DNA from: Xanthomonas nasturtii
GTDB taxonomy: Bacteria; Pseudomonadota; Gammaproteobacteria; Xanthomonadales; Xanthomonadaceae
DNA: 64,000 bases
Direction of reading: 5' to 3'
Assembly (NCBI RefSeq): GCF_001660815.1
Contig: NZ_LYMI01000009.1
Coordinates: 80,058-144,057, forward strand
The position numbers were made by a program, and so were the translations under genes. The notes below the pieces were generated by a model, which did no database searches, was not told where the DNA came from, and saw only the letters and a list, made by a program, of their open reading frames with translations. Shown one piece after another: positions 48,674 to 57,895 of this stretch; position 1 is the first letter of the stretch, and each line of letters begins with the position of its first letter.

Positions 48674-49210
48674 TCACAGCAACGGCGCGGCCACGATCAG
48701 TGGCGACAGGTCGTAGCCCATTTCGGTGGCCTGCGCCTTGAGCCGTTCCAACTGCGCGCGCTGCATCCGTGGCGAGCGCGACAGGATCCACAGGTAGTTG
48801 CGGTCCGGCTCGCCCACGACTGCCCACTGGTAATCCGGGTCGAGTGCGATCACCCAGTAATCGGCCCACACCAGCGGCAGCCAGCTCAGCCAGTCGGGTG
48901 CGAAGCGCACCTGCAGTTGCCCGGGCTGGCCGGCGACCGGACGCGCCACGCCATCGGCCTGGCTCAGGCTCCCATCGGCGGTGCGGCAGCCATTGCGCAC
49001 GCCGATCAGCCCATCGTCGCGCAAGGTGTAGCTGGCGGTGATGTCGCTGCGGCACTTCTTCTGGAACGACACCGGCAGGTGCGCAATCTCATGCCACTGG
49101 CCGGCATAGCGCGAGACGTCCAGCTGCGGCACCGCACGCACCGGCTGCTGCGCGAACGCTGTCAGCGGCAGCAGGGCGAGGCACGACAACAGCAGGCGGG
49201 GCAGGTGCAT
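48674..49210 (-). CDS. blc: Bacterial lipocalin (Blc-like)
   Basis: 178-residue beta-barrel lipid-binding protein exported to the periplasm or outer membrane. It has a signal peptide MHLPRLLLSCLALLPLTAFAQ without a lipobox Cys. The lipocalin signature is DVSRYAGQWHEIAHLP (the GxW motif), with YWVIALDPDYQWAVVGEPDRNYLWILSR at the second conserved region. GGAGA precedes the ATG. Its role is probably membrane maintenance or stress response. Confidence 0.9.
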   Translation of the reverse strand: MHLPRLLLSCLALLPLTAFAQQPVRAVPQLDVSRYAGQWHEIAHLPVSFQKKCRSDITASYTLRDDGLIGVRNGCRTADGSLSQADGVARPVAGQPGQLQVRFAPDWLSWLPLVWADYWVIALDPDYQWAVVGEPDRNYLWILSRSPRMQRAQLERLKAQATEMGYDLSPLIVAAPLL

Positions 49211-49322
49211 GACAATCTCCGGTAGACGCACGCAGGCTAGGCCATGCACCCGGCCGCGCGGCGTGAACCGGTGCAAGAAACACCGCGCCGATCGCGGCCA
49301 GCAACAAAATTGGTCGTAACGC

Positions 49323-49351
49323 TTGCCCAAACTGCGCCTGCTCGCTATAGT
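49323..49351 (+). promoter_or_regulatory. Promoter of tRNA-Phe
   Basis: TTGCCC (49323-49328), 17-nt spacer, TATAGT (49346-49351), 40 nt before the tRNA, followed by a GC-rich discriminator (GCGCG). Confidence 0.75.
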
Positions 49352-49390
49352 GCGCGTCCTCGCAACGCAGGCATCGTGTTGCAGGTAAGT

Positions 49391-49466
49391 GGCCGAGTAG
49401 CTCAGTTGGTAGAGCAGGGGATTGAAAATCCCCGTGTCGGCGGTTCGATTCCGTCCTCGGCCACCA
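49391..49466 (+). tRNA. tRNA-Phe (anticodon GAA)
   Basis: 76-nt cloverleaf with encoded CCA. Acceptor stem GGCCGAG/CTCGGCC; anticodon loop TTGAAAA in stem GGGGA/TCCCC. The D-arm is AGCTCAGTTGGTAGAGC and the T-arm has GGTTCGATTCC. Confidence 0.97.
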
Positions 49467-49471
49467 TCTCC

Positions 49472-49493
49472 AAGCCTTCGTTCGCAAGGCTTT
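49472..49493 (+). terminator. Terminator after tRNA-Phe
   Basis: AAGCCTT (49472-49478), 7-nt loop, AAGGCTT (49486-49492), ending in TTT. The T-run is short. Confidence 0.6.
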
Positions 49494-49711
49494 CCGGTTA
49501 TCACCGGATCCACCGCTCTCCGTTTCATTCAAGCGCGCCAACTGGGCGCGTTCTGCGTTTGGCGGTTTGCGTGGCGGAAACTCTGATTTGATCTGGCGTG
49601 GACGCAGGCTGCTGCGTCGTTAGGCACGCCTGGGCACCTGCACGCCATTTCGGTTGAACGATGCAATCGATTTCCACGTGGTCTTCAAATGCGCGTGGCG
49701 ATACTGCACGC

Positions 49712-49987
49712 ATGACGCATAAGACACTCCGACGCACACTGATCCACGGCTACTGCGGTGAATTCCGCGTGGAGACAATGGAAAGCCAGGCCCCTGGCGC
49801 GACGCTGTGGCTCTCGACCGCGTTCGTCTACCACCGCGACCGCGCCGCGCCCGTGGCCACCATCGAGGGCGCAGGGCAGGGCGAATACCGCGGCGATGCA
49901 CGCGAGCAGGCGCTGCGCGTGGGCTCCTGTCTGGCAGAGTTTCTCGACCCCAAGGAATACCGCAGCTGCGAGCCACGGGGCAGGTAA
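49712..49987 (+). CDS. Small hypothetical protein
   Basis: 91 residues from ATG 49712 (MTHKTLRRTLIHGYCGEF). Codon use is GC-rich at third positions, which supports real coding. The C-terminus EFLDPKEYRSCEPRGR is charged. I do not recognise a family. It has no signal peptide or membrane segment. It stands alone between tRNA-Phe and the next hypothetical gene. Confidence 0.5.
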   Translation: MTHKTLRRTLIHGYCGEFRVETMESQAPGATLWLSTAFVYHRDRAAPVATIEGAGQGEYRGDAREQALRVGSCLAEFLDPKEYRSCEPRGR

Positions 49988-50026
49988 GGAAACGCAAGCT
50001 CTCGGCTACCGCGACGCGCGTGTTGT

Positions 50027-50614
50027 GTGGTGGTGGAACAGAACAAGCAGGGGCGCCGACAGGTGCGCGATCTTCCGGCCGAGCCACGATTCAGTGCAGA
50101 TGGTGCAACGGGCGAAACAGCCCAGCTCACGCGTATGCACGGCCTACAGCAACACCACGTTGTGCAGATGCGTTTCCAGGCCCTTGCGCAGGATCCGGTA
50201 GCAATCGCGATCGAAATCGTCGGGTGCGGCCAGCATTGGACCGACTACATCAGCTTCCGCTACGACCGCAGCCGCCGCGCGTTCGTGTTTCACACGCGCG
50301 TGATCCAAGCGTGGGAACTGAAGACCCAGGACACGCCCGATGCCGATGCGCTGCGCCTGAGCGAGCACAAGCAAATTGCTGCGGACGCGCGCAAGCCGGT
50401 CCTGCTGTCTGCCAATGCACCCTCGCCGCGATGGCGTGGCTGCGCGATCAGCCGCCTGCCGGCCTTCAGTTGTCCATGTTGCGCCGGTAAACGAACAAGC
50501 GCGGCGCCTTGGCTACCTGCGCCGAGGCCTGGCGTTCGCCGGCGATCAATGAGAAGCCGATATCGGCCAGCATGCGCGACAGCGCGTTGGCGTTGCCGCG
50601 GCCGGGGTCGCTGA
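50027..50614 (+). CDS. Hypothetical protein, possibly decayed, overlapping the methyltransferase gene
   Basis: The stretch from about 50135 to 50460 reads as good coding sequence (QMRFQALAQDPVAIAIEIVGCGQHWTDYISFRYDRSRRAFVFHTR). The last ~50 codons run antisense into the methyltransferase gene and look like an unnatural Arg-rich tail. The gene may have lost its original stop through a frameshift or be a remnant. ATG 50135 or 50168 may be a better start than the GTG at 50027. Family unknown. Confidence 0.4.
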   Translation: MVVEQNKQGRRQVRDLPAEPRFSADGATGETAQLTRMHGLQQHHVVQMRFQALAQDPVAIAIEIVGCGQHWTDYISFRYDRSRRAFVFHTRVIQAWELKTQDTPDADALRLSEHKQIAADARKPVLLSANAPSPRWRGCAISRLPAFSCPCCAGKRTSAAPWLPAPRPGVRRRSMRSRYRPACATARWRCRGRGR

Positions 50615-51122
50615 TGACGATCTCGCAGGCGGGTTTGGCCAGCGCCGGGATCAGCTTGGCCAGCATGGCGGCGTGGCGGGTTTCGTAGAGCACGTCGCTG
50701 GCGATGATCATGTCGAACTGGCCCATGTTCGGCGCGCCGGTATTCCAGTCGAGCCGGCGATACGGCACCGATTCCAGCGCGTTCAGCGCAGCGTTGTAGG
50801 CCAGGAACACCTCCGCCAGCGGGTGGTGGTCGCTGGCGACCACATCGGCGCCGCGTCGGCGCAATACAAGGCTCGCCAAGCCAAGGCCGCAGCCCAGCTC
50901 GAGGATGCGTTTGCCCTCGATGGGGCGCGTGGCCATGGCCTCAGCCAGCAACTGGCCGGCCGGCCAGACCTGGCCGAACAGACTCCATTGCGCCGACGAA
51001 ATACCCGCCTCGGCAGCGGTCTGATCCGGGTCGGCGTACTGCTGCTTATCCGCCAGCGCGCGAATGACGTAGGTCAGCTGCCCGAAGGTCAGCTCGTGGA
51101 TCTGGGTCTGGTAGCCCGGCAT
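50466..51122 (-). CDS. SAM-dependent methyltransferase (METTL/nicotinamide N-methyltransferase-like)
   Basis: 218 residues with a class I methyltransferase fold: ILELGCGLGLASLVLRRRG (SAM-binding motif I), VVASDHHPLAEVFLAYN, and MIIASDVLYE (motif IV). The N-terminal region (GQVWPAGQLLAEAMAT) is of the lysine methyltransferase-16 type (FQLWPS-like), so a protein substrate is possible. The actual target is unknown. It is transcribed leftward with no obvious operon partner. Confidence 0.85.
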   Translation of the reverse strand: MPGYQTQIHELTFGQLTYVIRALADKQQYADPDQTAAEAGISSAQWSLFGQVWPAGQLLAEAMATRPIEGKRILELGCGLGLASLVLRRRGADVVASDHHPLAEVFLAYNAALNALESVPYRRLDWNTGAPNMGQFDMIIASDVLYETRHAAMLAKLIPALAKPACEIVISDPGRGNANALSRMLADIGFSLIAGERQASAQVAKAPRLFVYRRNMDN

Positions 51123-51607
51123 GGTGACATCGCATGGTCGCCAGGCGAAAGGCGCTGGCCTGGAAAGAACGCGCGCTGGCGCAGCCGGAAACGACCGCGA
51201 GGCGCAGGAGCTGCGTGTTGCCCGCGCATGCTACGACAAAACCATGCGCACGCACGCTGCACCTGCGCGGGGTGTGCGGCTTTCAGCAAGCATTCCAGCG
51301 GCGTTGGCGCACAGCTGCAAGGTTGCGGGCAAGACGGCATTCCCGCTGATGGTCGCCTGCCGTCGGCTGACAAGCTGTCGTTGATGAAAAGCTGGATGTT
51401 TTCGGACGTCGCCATCTATGCAGATGTCACCGCAACGGTAGCGCTCACATCCAGCGAAGGCTCTCCGCGTCTTTGGCCGCGGTTGCTGATTGCATCAGGT
51501 TGCAATGGCGGCCGCTGCCGTACGGGAAAGGCTCATGGATGTGACGAGTCGCCTCACCGGGCCCAACTAGACTGTGGCCACGGGAATGGCCCCGCGGAGA
51601 ATATCAC
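51123..51607. other. Spacer upstream of the LOV kinase
   Basis: 485 nt with no convincing gene; short open frames on both strands do not resemble proteins. It contains the divergent promoters of the methyltransferase and LOV-kinase genes. Confidence 0.4.
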
Positions 51608-53230
51608 TTGAACGATCCCGGTCACGGAGAGCTACGGGCGCCTCACATCAGCGAATCTCGCAGCCTGCCTGTCGAGAAGCATCGCTCGGACATCTTTTTT
51701 GCTGCGGTGGAAACCACGCGCATGCCGATGACGGTGACCGACCCGCATCTTCCGGATAACCCCATCGTGTTCGCCAACCGCGCGTTCCTGGAGATGACCG
51801 GCTATTCGGCCGATGAAGTCATCGGCAATAACTGCCGCTTCCTGCAGGGGCCGGAGACCGACCCGGCCAGCATCGACGATGTGCGCGAATCGATCGAAAC
51901 CCGCAGCGAATTTGCCACCGAGGTGCTGAATTACCGCAAGGACGGTTCGTCGTTCTGGAATGCCTTGTTCGTCTCGCCGGTATTCGACGACAAGGGCAAC
52001 CTTGTATATTTCTTCGGCTCGCAACTGGATGTGAGCCGGCGCCGCGATGCGGAAGACGCGTTGCGCCAGGCGCAGAAGATGGAAGCGCTGGGCCAGCTGA
52101 CCGGCGGCATCGCGCACGATTTCAATAATTTGCTGCAGGTGATGTCCGGGCATCTGGAGGTGATTCAGATGATGGCCAGCGCCGGCGGTGGCACCGCCGA
52201 GCGCATTGCCTTCAGTGCCGAGCATGCGGCTGCGGCGGCTGCGAAGGCGGCCACCTTGACCCAGCAATTGCTGGCGTTTTCGCGCAAGCAGAAGTTGCGC
52301 GGGCGAGTGGTCAACCTCAATGGGCTGGTGGCCGGCATGAACAACATGGCCGAGCGCGCATTGGGGGGCGGCATCACCTTGCGGCAGTCGCTGGAAGACG
52401 GGCTATGGAATTGCCAGATCGACACCACCCAGGCCGAAGTGGCGCTGTTGAATGTGTTGATCAACGCACGCGATGCGATGGCGCAGGCCGAGCGCAAGGA
52501 AGTTACCGTGCAGACCCAGAACGTGGAGGTCACCAGCCACGATCTGGCGATGTATCACCAACTGGCGCCCGGCCGCTACGTCAGTATTGCGGTGAGCGAC
52601 ACCGGCTCGGGCATGCCGCCGGAGGTGGTGAGCCGGGTGATGGAGCCGTTCTTCACCACCAAGGACGAAGGGCAGGGCACCGGCCTGGGCCTGTCGATGG
52701 TGTATGGCTTCGTCAAACAGTCCGGCGGCACCGTGCGCATCTATAGCGAGGTGGGCGAAGGCACCACGGTGCGGCTGTATTTCCCCGCATCCAGCGAATT
52801 CGAAAATGAGCTGCAGGCAGCCAAGAGCCGTTCGATCGACAAGGGCGGCAACGAAACCATCCTGGTGGTGGAAGACAAGCAGGACGTGGCGGTGGTGGCA
52901 CGGATGTTTCTGGAAAATGCAGGCTACCGCATCCTGTCTGCGTCCAGCGGACGCGAGGCGGTCGAGATGCTGGAAAAGACCCCCGACGTGGACGCACTGT
53001 TCACCGACCTGATCATGCCCGGCGGCATGAATGGCGTGGTGCTCGCACGCGAGGCGCGCCGCATGCTGCCGAAGATCAAGATCCTGCTCACCACCGGCTA
53101 CGCCGACGCCAGCATCCAGCGCACCGATGTGGGCGGCGCCGAGTTCGACGTGGTCAACAAGCCCTATACGCAAAAGCAATTGCTGAAGCGCATCCGCATG
53201 CTGCTGGATGGACCAACCGGCGTGGGTTGA
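51608..53230 (+). CDS. LOV-domain hybrid histidine kinase (blue-light photoreceptor)
   Basis: 540-residue cytoplasmic blue-light sensor. The LOV domain (residues ~28-143) has the canonical flavin motif NNCRFLQ, with photoactive C76. A HWE/HisKA-type dimerisation helix carries H170 in GGIAHDFNNLLQ. The ATPase domain contains NVLINARDAM (N box), DTGSGMP and GTGLGLSMVYG. The C-terminal receiver has phospho-acceptor D467 (LFTDLIMPGG). The start is TTG 51608 with GGAGA 8 nt upstream. LOV proteins of this layout in Xanthomonas influence motility, exopolysaccharide and adhesion. Confidence 0.93.
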   Translation: MNDPGHGELRAPHISESRSLPVEKHRSDIFFAAVETTRMPMTVTDPHLPDNPIVFANRAFLEMTGYSADEVIGNNCRFLQGPETDPASIDDVRESIETRSEFATEVLNYRKDGSSFWNALFVSPVFDDKGNLVYFFGSQLDVSRRRDAEDALRQAQKMEALGQLTGGIAHDFNNLLQVMSGHLEVIQMMASAGGGTAERIAFSAEHAAAAAAKAATLTQQLLAFSRKQKLRGRVVNLNGLVAGMNNMAERALGGGITLRQSLEDGLWNCQIDTTQAEVALLNVLINARDAMAQAERKEVTVQTQNVEVTSHDLAMYHQLAPGRYVSIAVSDTGSGMPPEVVSRVMEPFFTTKDEGQGTGLGLSMVYGFVKQSGGTVRIYSEVGEGTTVRLYFPASSEFENELQAAKSRSIDKGGNETILVVEDKQDVAVVARMFLENAGYRILSASSGREAVEMLEKTPDVDALFTDLIMPGGMNGVVLAREARRMLPKIKILLTTGYADASIQRTDVGGAEFDVVNKPYTQKQLLKRIRMLLDGPTGVG

Positions 53231-53247
53231 GACCTTGCGCTGCAGAG

Positions 53248-53280
53248 TGCGCTGCCGCCGCTGGAGGCGGCAGCGCATTT
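53248..53280 (+). terminator. Terminator after the LOV kinase gene
   Basis: TGCGCTGCCGCC (53248-53259) and GGCGGCAGCGCA (53266-53277) form a perfect 12-bp stem with a 6-nt loop and TTT tail, 18 nt after the stop codon. Confidence 0.85.
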
Positions 53281-53285
53281 CAAGC

Positions 53286-53384
53286 TGGTCGGTGCGCACA
53301 GGTTTCAATAAGACAGCCAGCAAACTGTCTGGTGCGCTGATTCCGTTCTTCAATGAAGGCATCAGCCAACGGTCTGGTGCGGTG
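53286..53384. repeat. 99-nt dispersed repeat, copy 1
   Basis: Begins TGGTCGGTGCGCACAGGTTT and ends GTCTGGTGCGGTG. About 80-90% identical by eye to 53625-53723 in direct orientation. On the minus strand both copies can be read as KNGIS(A)..SL.AVLLK.V.TDQL, but with no start or stop context. Confidence 0.75.
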
Positions 53385-53624
53385 TCCTTACCGATTGCGG
53401 GACCGTTGGCGGCATGGATGCGGCCACCGAGCCTCCACGGACGGATTCACGGCGTGTCCCGCGAGCGGTGAGGGCACCGCGCCCTCGACGTCTTTGCGTT
53501 TGCTGCAGGGCCCTTGCCCGCCCACCATCGCAGGACACGCTGCAAGTACGTCCATGTAAGCTCTGGCGCGGCATCCATGCCGCTCAAGGTCCCGCGACGG
53601 TGAGCGGGCAATGACCAGTGGAGT
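53385..53624. other. Repeat-flanked non-coding stretch downstream of the LOV gene
   Basis: No gene is apparent. It contains phrases such as GGTGAGGGCACCGCGC (about 53468) that recur at about 53722, so further short repeats are mixed in. Confidence 0.4.
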
Positions 53625-53723
53625 TGGTCGGTATGCACAGCTTTCAATAAAACAGCCGGCAAACTCTCTGCTGCGCTGATTCCGTTCTTCACTGAAGCAA
53701 ACAGCCAACTGTCTGGTGCGGTG
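53625..53723. repeat. 99-nt dispersed repeat, copy 2
   Basis: Begins TGGTCGGTATGCACAGCTTT and ends GTCTGGTGCGGTG; the direct partner of 53286-53384. The remaining 53724-53858 holds no gene. Confidence 0.75.
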
Positions 53724-53858
53724 AGGGCACCGCGCACTCGTTACATACCCTGGCAACCACTTCCTCAAACGCACGACATGCAGCGGGCAGCTGCAACCGC
53801 TCATGCCAATCCCCAGCGCCGACCCGCCAATTCCTAATTCCGAATCCCCACCCTCAAC

Positions 53859-54137
53859 CTATTCCTCGCCGAGCGGCGCCACGTAGCCCTCTGGCTTGTC
53901 GGCATTGCGCTCGAACAGAAACTTCTGCAGCTCGGCTTCGAGGAAGGCGCGGTGCTTGGGGTCGCGCGGTGACAGCCGGTTTTCGTTGATGAGCATGGTC
54001 TGATGCGCCAGCCACGCCTGCCAGGCGGTCTTGCCGATCTGCGCAAAGATGCGCTGGCCGAGTTCGCCTGGATACGGCACGAAATCCAGGCCTTCGGCGT
54101 CGCTTTGCTGGTACTGGCAGAACACGGTGCGGGACAT
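53859..54137 (-). CDS. yggX: Fe(II) trafficking / oxidative-damage protection protein YggX
   Basis: 92-residue cytoplasmic protein that protects iron-sulfur clusters from oxidation. Start ATG 54137 with AAGGAA upstream ([11 protein letters not shown]). Conserved family segments are [36 protein letters not shown] and EAELQKFLF. It follows mutY in the same direction, the common mutY-yggX pairing, with a 298-nt spacer here. Confidence 0.95.
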   Translation of the reverse strand: MSRTVFCQYQQSDAEGLDFVPYPGELGQRIFAQIGKTAWQAWLAHQTMLINENRLSPRDPKHRAFLEAELQKFLFERNADKPEGYVAPLGEE

Positions 54138-54325
54138 GTGGATTCCTTTGAATGCGGGGTGGAGTGACCTGCGCAGTTGCGCCTTGGAAGGCATGCAGGG
54201 CGCGCAGGTGCAAGGGGTGATGCGTTCGCCAGTGCAGTGTACGAGTTGCGGTTGCCGCGATGCGTCGAAGCAGCATCTATGCAACGTAACGCGCAGCCGT
54301 CAGGTGGGTGTGGATGGCGCATGGG

Positions 54326-54356
54326 AATCGGAGTGTACGAGCGGTACATACCGATT
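54326..54356. repeat. 31-nt hairpin element, copy 1
   Basis: AATCGG-AG-TGTAC-GAGCG-GTACA-TA-CCGATT: two stem blocks with one internal mismatch pair. It lies between mutY and yggX. A near-identical element in reverse orientation is at 63507-63537. Confidence 0.75.
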
Positions 54357-54435
54357 TCGAGCATCGGCTGCGCGCCTGGCGGTGGGCGCGGTCGTCCTGG
54401 TATCAGTTCAAACACGCAGTCGTTCGATCAGTGCG

Positions 54436-55509
54436 TTACAGCGCGTCGAGCAACTTGCGGATTGGCGCCGGCAGGCCCAGCGATCCAAGATCGGCACGTG
54501 CCACCCAGCGCAGATCGTCGTTGTCGCGTACCGCTGCCCGCAGCGCGACCTTGCGCAGGCGCAGCGGCTGCAGATGCAGGCGGTAATGGCTGAAGGTGTG
54601 CACGATCAGCGGCATCTCGTCGGCGCGTTCGTAGTCGCCGTCGATATGCGCTGCGAACCAGGCGCGCATGCCGCTGTCGGTCTCGGCCTGCGGCAGCGTC
54701 CACAGCGAGGCCCAGATGCCGGTCGGTGGGCGACGCTGCAGCAGGAGATGCCCGTCTGCATTCTGCAGCAGCAGCGCGGTGGCTTCGCGTTCGGGCAGTA
54801 GCTTGCCGGGTTTGGGCGTGGGCAATGCCTCGACCAGGCCATCGCGGCGTGCGCTGCAATCGTCCTGTAGCGGGCACAGCACGCATGCAGGTTTGGCGCG
54901 TGTGCACAGCGTTGCGCCGAAATCCATCTGCGCCTGGGTGTAGTCGGCCAGACGGCCGGCCGGGACGTGCGCGACATGGGTGGTGGCCAGCTGCCATAAC
55001 TGCTTTTCGACCACCGGCAGGCCGGGATAGCCGGCGATGCCGTGGAAGCGCGTGAGCACGCGTTTGACGTTGCCATCCATGATCGCGAAAGGATCGTTCC
55101 AGGCCTGGCTCAGGATGGCGCCTGCGGTGCTGCGGCCGATGCCCGGCAGCGCGAGCAGCGCATCGAAATCGCGTGGCAACTCGCCGCCATGCAGGGCGAC
55201 GCAGTGTTTGGCGGCGGCATGCAGGTTGCGCGCGCGGGCGTAGTAGCCCAGCCCGGCCCAATGCGCCATCACCGTGTCGTTGTCGGCCGCCGCCAGATCG
55301 GACAGTGCAGGGAAGCTTTCCACGAACTTTTGGAAATACGGAATGACCACCGCAACCTGGGTCTGCTGCAGCATGATCTCCGACAGCCACACCCGGTATG
55401 GCGCGCGCGGATGCTGCCAGGGCAGGTCGTGGCGGCCGTGGCCGTCGAACCAGTGCAGCAGGCGCTCGACGAAGGCGTCGGAAGAAGGGGCGGTGTGATC
55501 GGCGGGCAT
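54436..55509 (-). CDS. mutY: A/G-specific adenine glycosylase
   Basis: DNA repair enzyme of 357 residues that removes adenine mispaired with 8-oxoguanine. The helix-hairpin-helix GPD region includes LPGIGRSTAGAILSQAW followed by MDGNVKRVLTR with the catalytic Asp, and an early E in LSEIMLQQTQV. The [4Fe-4S] cluster ligands C-x6-C-x2-C-x5-C are in CTRAKPACVLCPLQDDC. A C-terminal NUDIX-like domain (ATALLLQNADGHLLLQRRP) recognises 8-oxoG. Confidence 0.96.
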   Translation of the reverse strand: MPADHTAPSSDAFVERLLHWFDGHGRHDLPWQHPRAPYRVWLSEIMLQQTQVAVVIPYFQKFVESFPALSDLAAADNDTVMAHWAGLGYYARARNLHAAAKHCVALHGGELPRDFDALLALPGIGRSTAGAILSQAWNDPFAIMDGNVKRVLTRFHGIAGYPGLPVVEKQLWQLATTHVAHVPAGRLADYTQAQMDFGATLCTRAKPACVLCPLQDDCSARRDGLVEALPTPKPGKLLPEREATALLLQNADGHLLLQRRPPTGIWASLWTLPQAETDSGMRAWFAAHIDGDYERADEMPLIVHTFSHYRLHLQPLRLRKVALRAAVRDNDDLRWVARADLGSLGLPAPIRKLLDAL

Positions 55510-56025
55510 GACGTCTGCTGGCTGGGAAAAGGGGCTGGGGGTGTGGTTGAGCCGCCAGACGATGACATACCTTGCCGGTGATCTGCGCCGGCTGGGCGAT
55601 GGTGCAGGATGCAGCGCACGCTCGTTGCCAGGCGATCTCCGTGCCTTGATCGCAGCTGCAGGTTGTCACCTACGCAGTGCTTGCCGTCACTGCAGGCAAG
55701 TGACGCAAAAGGCAGCGTTGGCCACGCTTCATGCGGTGTAGCGGCTTTCTCGTTGCGCAGTTCCTGTGCGAACGCTGCATGTGGCTGCAGCGCTGGCGCT
55801 GTGTACAGCGGAGGAAGGCCGCTCGATCGGCGACGCCTTTCGCTGACCAATCGCAGCGAGCCGGGCATGTCCGAACATTGCCATCTGATCGAACGGCACT
55901 TAAGAGACGTCGTGCCGTATTGGCAACCAGTTGCTCATTCAGCGCATCCATTACACCAGCATCGATTTGCCCTGTGCCGTGGCTGTTGCCTTTCCGGGTC
56001 CCTGGTCCCCGGTTCCGGCCGTCAA
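55510..56025. other. Spacer between ftsY and mutY
   Basis: 516 nt, with no gene, RNA or repeat that I can support. Short frames here are shadows. Confidence 0.4.
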
Positions 56026-57690
56026 TCAACCGCCCAATGCGTCCGGCAACAAGGCATCCACGAACGCCACCGGGTCGAACACGCGCAAATCTTCCGGCCG
56101 TTCGCCGATGCCGGCAAAGCGGATCGGAATGTTGAACTCGCGCGCGAGCGCAAACACCACGCCACCCTTGGCGGTGCCGTCGAGCTTGGTCACGACCAGG
56201 CCGGTGACGCCGACCGCAGCATGGAACTGGCGCAGCTGCGAGATGGCGTTCTGGCCGGTGGTGCCGTCGATGACCATCAGCACTTCGTGCGGCGCGGCGG
56301 CGTCGATCTTGCCGAGCACGCGGCGGATCTTGCCCAGCTCGTTCATCAGCCCGGTCTGGGTGTGCAGGCGGCCGGCGGTATCGGCGATCAATACGTCGGT
56401 ACCGCGCGCCTTGGCGGCCTGCAGCGCGTCGAACGCCACCGAGGCGGCATCGGCGTTCTGCCCCTGCGCAATGACCGCCACGCCATTGCGGTCGCCCCAG
56501 GCCTGCAGCTGCGCCACGGCGGCGGCGCGGAAGGTGTCGCCGGCGGCGAGCATCAGGCTGCTGCCTTCGTCCTTGAAGCGCTTGGCCAGCTTGCCGATGG
56601 TGGTGGTCTTGCCGACGCCGTTGACGCCAACGGTGAGCACCACGAACGGCTTGAGCGAGCGGTCGATGACCAGCGGCTTGGAGACCGGTTGCAGCAGCGC
56701 GATGAGATCGGCGCGCAAGGCCTTGAACATCGCCTGCGCATCGACGAATTCGCGCGCTTTCATGCGCTTGCGCAGGCCTTCGACCAACGCGGTGGTGGCG
56801 CCGATGCCGACATCGGCGGTGATCAGCGCGGTTTCGATTTCATCCAGCAGATCGTCGTCGAGCTTGGGGTTGCGCGAAAACAGGCCACCGAAGCTGCGCG
56901 CGAAGGTGCTGTTGCGCAGCCGCTCGCGCCAGCCGGGTTTGCCTGCGGGCGCGGCTGGCAGCGCATCGTGCTGGCCAACGATGCTGTCGCTGTCTTGGGA
57001 GGACGGCAGCGGCGCGCTGACAATGGCTGGTGCGGTGACGGTCGGCGCAGTGCTTACCGAAGCCGCAGCGATTGGGGCTGCGGCAGCCGGAGCAGCGGCA
57101 GGTGTCGGCGTTGCCGCCGGCGGAGCGATGGCCGGTGACGCGGTGCCCGGCGCGGCGACTATGGCAGGCGCCGCGCTATGCGACGGCGTTACCGGCTGGG
57201 CGGGCGTTGCGTCAGGCGGCGTCGGCGTGGTCTGCGGCTGTACCACCACCGGCGGCACCACAACGGTGACTGGCGTGCCTGGCGCGCTAGCGGGAATCGG
57301 GTCGGGCAGCGCCTGCACTGCGGTAGGCGCAGGCGTTGCCGGGGCCGCAGGTGCGCTTGGAACGGCAGCGATGCTCTGCGCCTGGCTAGTGCGTGCAGCG
57401 ATCTCCTGTGCAAGCTGGTCGGCCGGCGTTGCCGCGGTTGGCGGCGATGTTGTCGCAGCTGCCGGTGCAGCAGGTTCGCTGTGCGTGGGCGCTACAGGCG
57501 CGGTGGCTACGACCGGAGCTGCGGCTGTGCCCGTGCTCGGCTCGGCGGTCGGCATCGCCTCGGCCGGCGATACCGGGGTGGCGGCAGACGGCGCGGTGGG
57601 GAATGCGGCTGCCAGTTCTTCCAGGCTGTAGCGCGAGGTACGCGAGCTGTCGGGCGTGGTTGGCTTGTTGCGGCGAAAAAAGCTGGCCAT
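56026..57690 (-). CDS. ftsY: Signal recognition particle receptor
   Basis: Membrane-associated GTPase that docks SRP-ribosome complexes to the translocon. 554 residues from ATG 57690 (MASFFRRNKP). A long Ala/Pro/Thr-rich N-terminal A-domain (residues ~20-250) precedes the NG domain: GVNGVGKTTTIGKLA (P-loop), DTFRAAAVAQLQAWG, DTAGRLHTQTGLMNEL and TKLDGTAKGG. The low-complexity A-domain (repeated APxxAAP-type runs) is longer than in most FtsY proteins. The ribosome-binding site is weak. Confidence 0.94.
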   Translation of the reverse strand: MASFFRRNKPTTPDSSRTSRYSLEELAAAFPTAPSAATPVSPAEAMPTAEPSTGTAAAPVVATAPVAPTHSEPAAPAAATTSPPTAATPADQLAQEIAARTSQAQSIAAVPSAPAAPATPAPTAVQALPDPIPASAPGTPVTVVVPPVVVQPQTTPTPPDATPAQPVTPSHSAAPAIVAAPGTASPAIAPPAATPTPAAAPAAAAPIAAASVSTAPTVTAPAIVSAPLPSSQDSDSIVGQHDALPAAPAGKPGWRERLRNSTFARSFGGLFSRNPKLDDDLLDEIETALITADVGIGATTALVEGLRKRMKAREFVDAQAMFKALRADLIALLQPVSKPLVIDRSLKPFVVLTVGVNGVGKTTTIGKLAKRFKDEGSSLMLAAGDTFRAAAVAQLQAWGDRNGVAVIAQGQNADAASVAFDALQAAKARGTDVLIADTAGRLHTQTGLMNELGKIRRVLGKIDAAAPHEVLMVIDGTTGQNAISQLRQFHAAVGVTGLVVTKLDGTAKGGVVFALAREFNIPIRFAGIGERPEDLRVFDPVAFVDALLPDALGG

Positions 57691-57895
57691 TGGCAACGCA
57701 GTAGGGGAAACCCGAAATTCTATCATCCGGGCCCCGTATCGCCTTGACGCCACCTTCAGCGCAGACGATTGCGCGGGCGCATCGCCTGCGTCACAGCGCG
57801 GCCTGCATGGCGGCTCAACTCAGATCGCCAGCGCGCCGCAAATCCTGCCGAATTCGGCATTTGTGCCAGCTATGTGTCAAGGCGAAATTCTGTTC

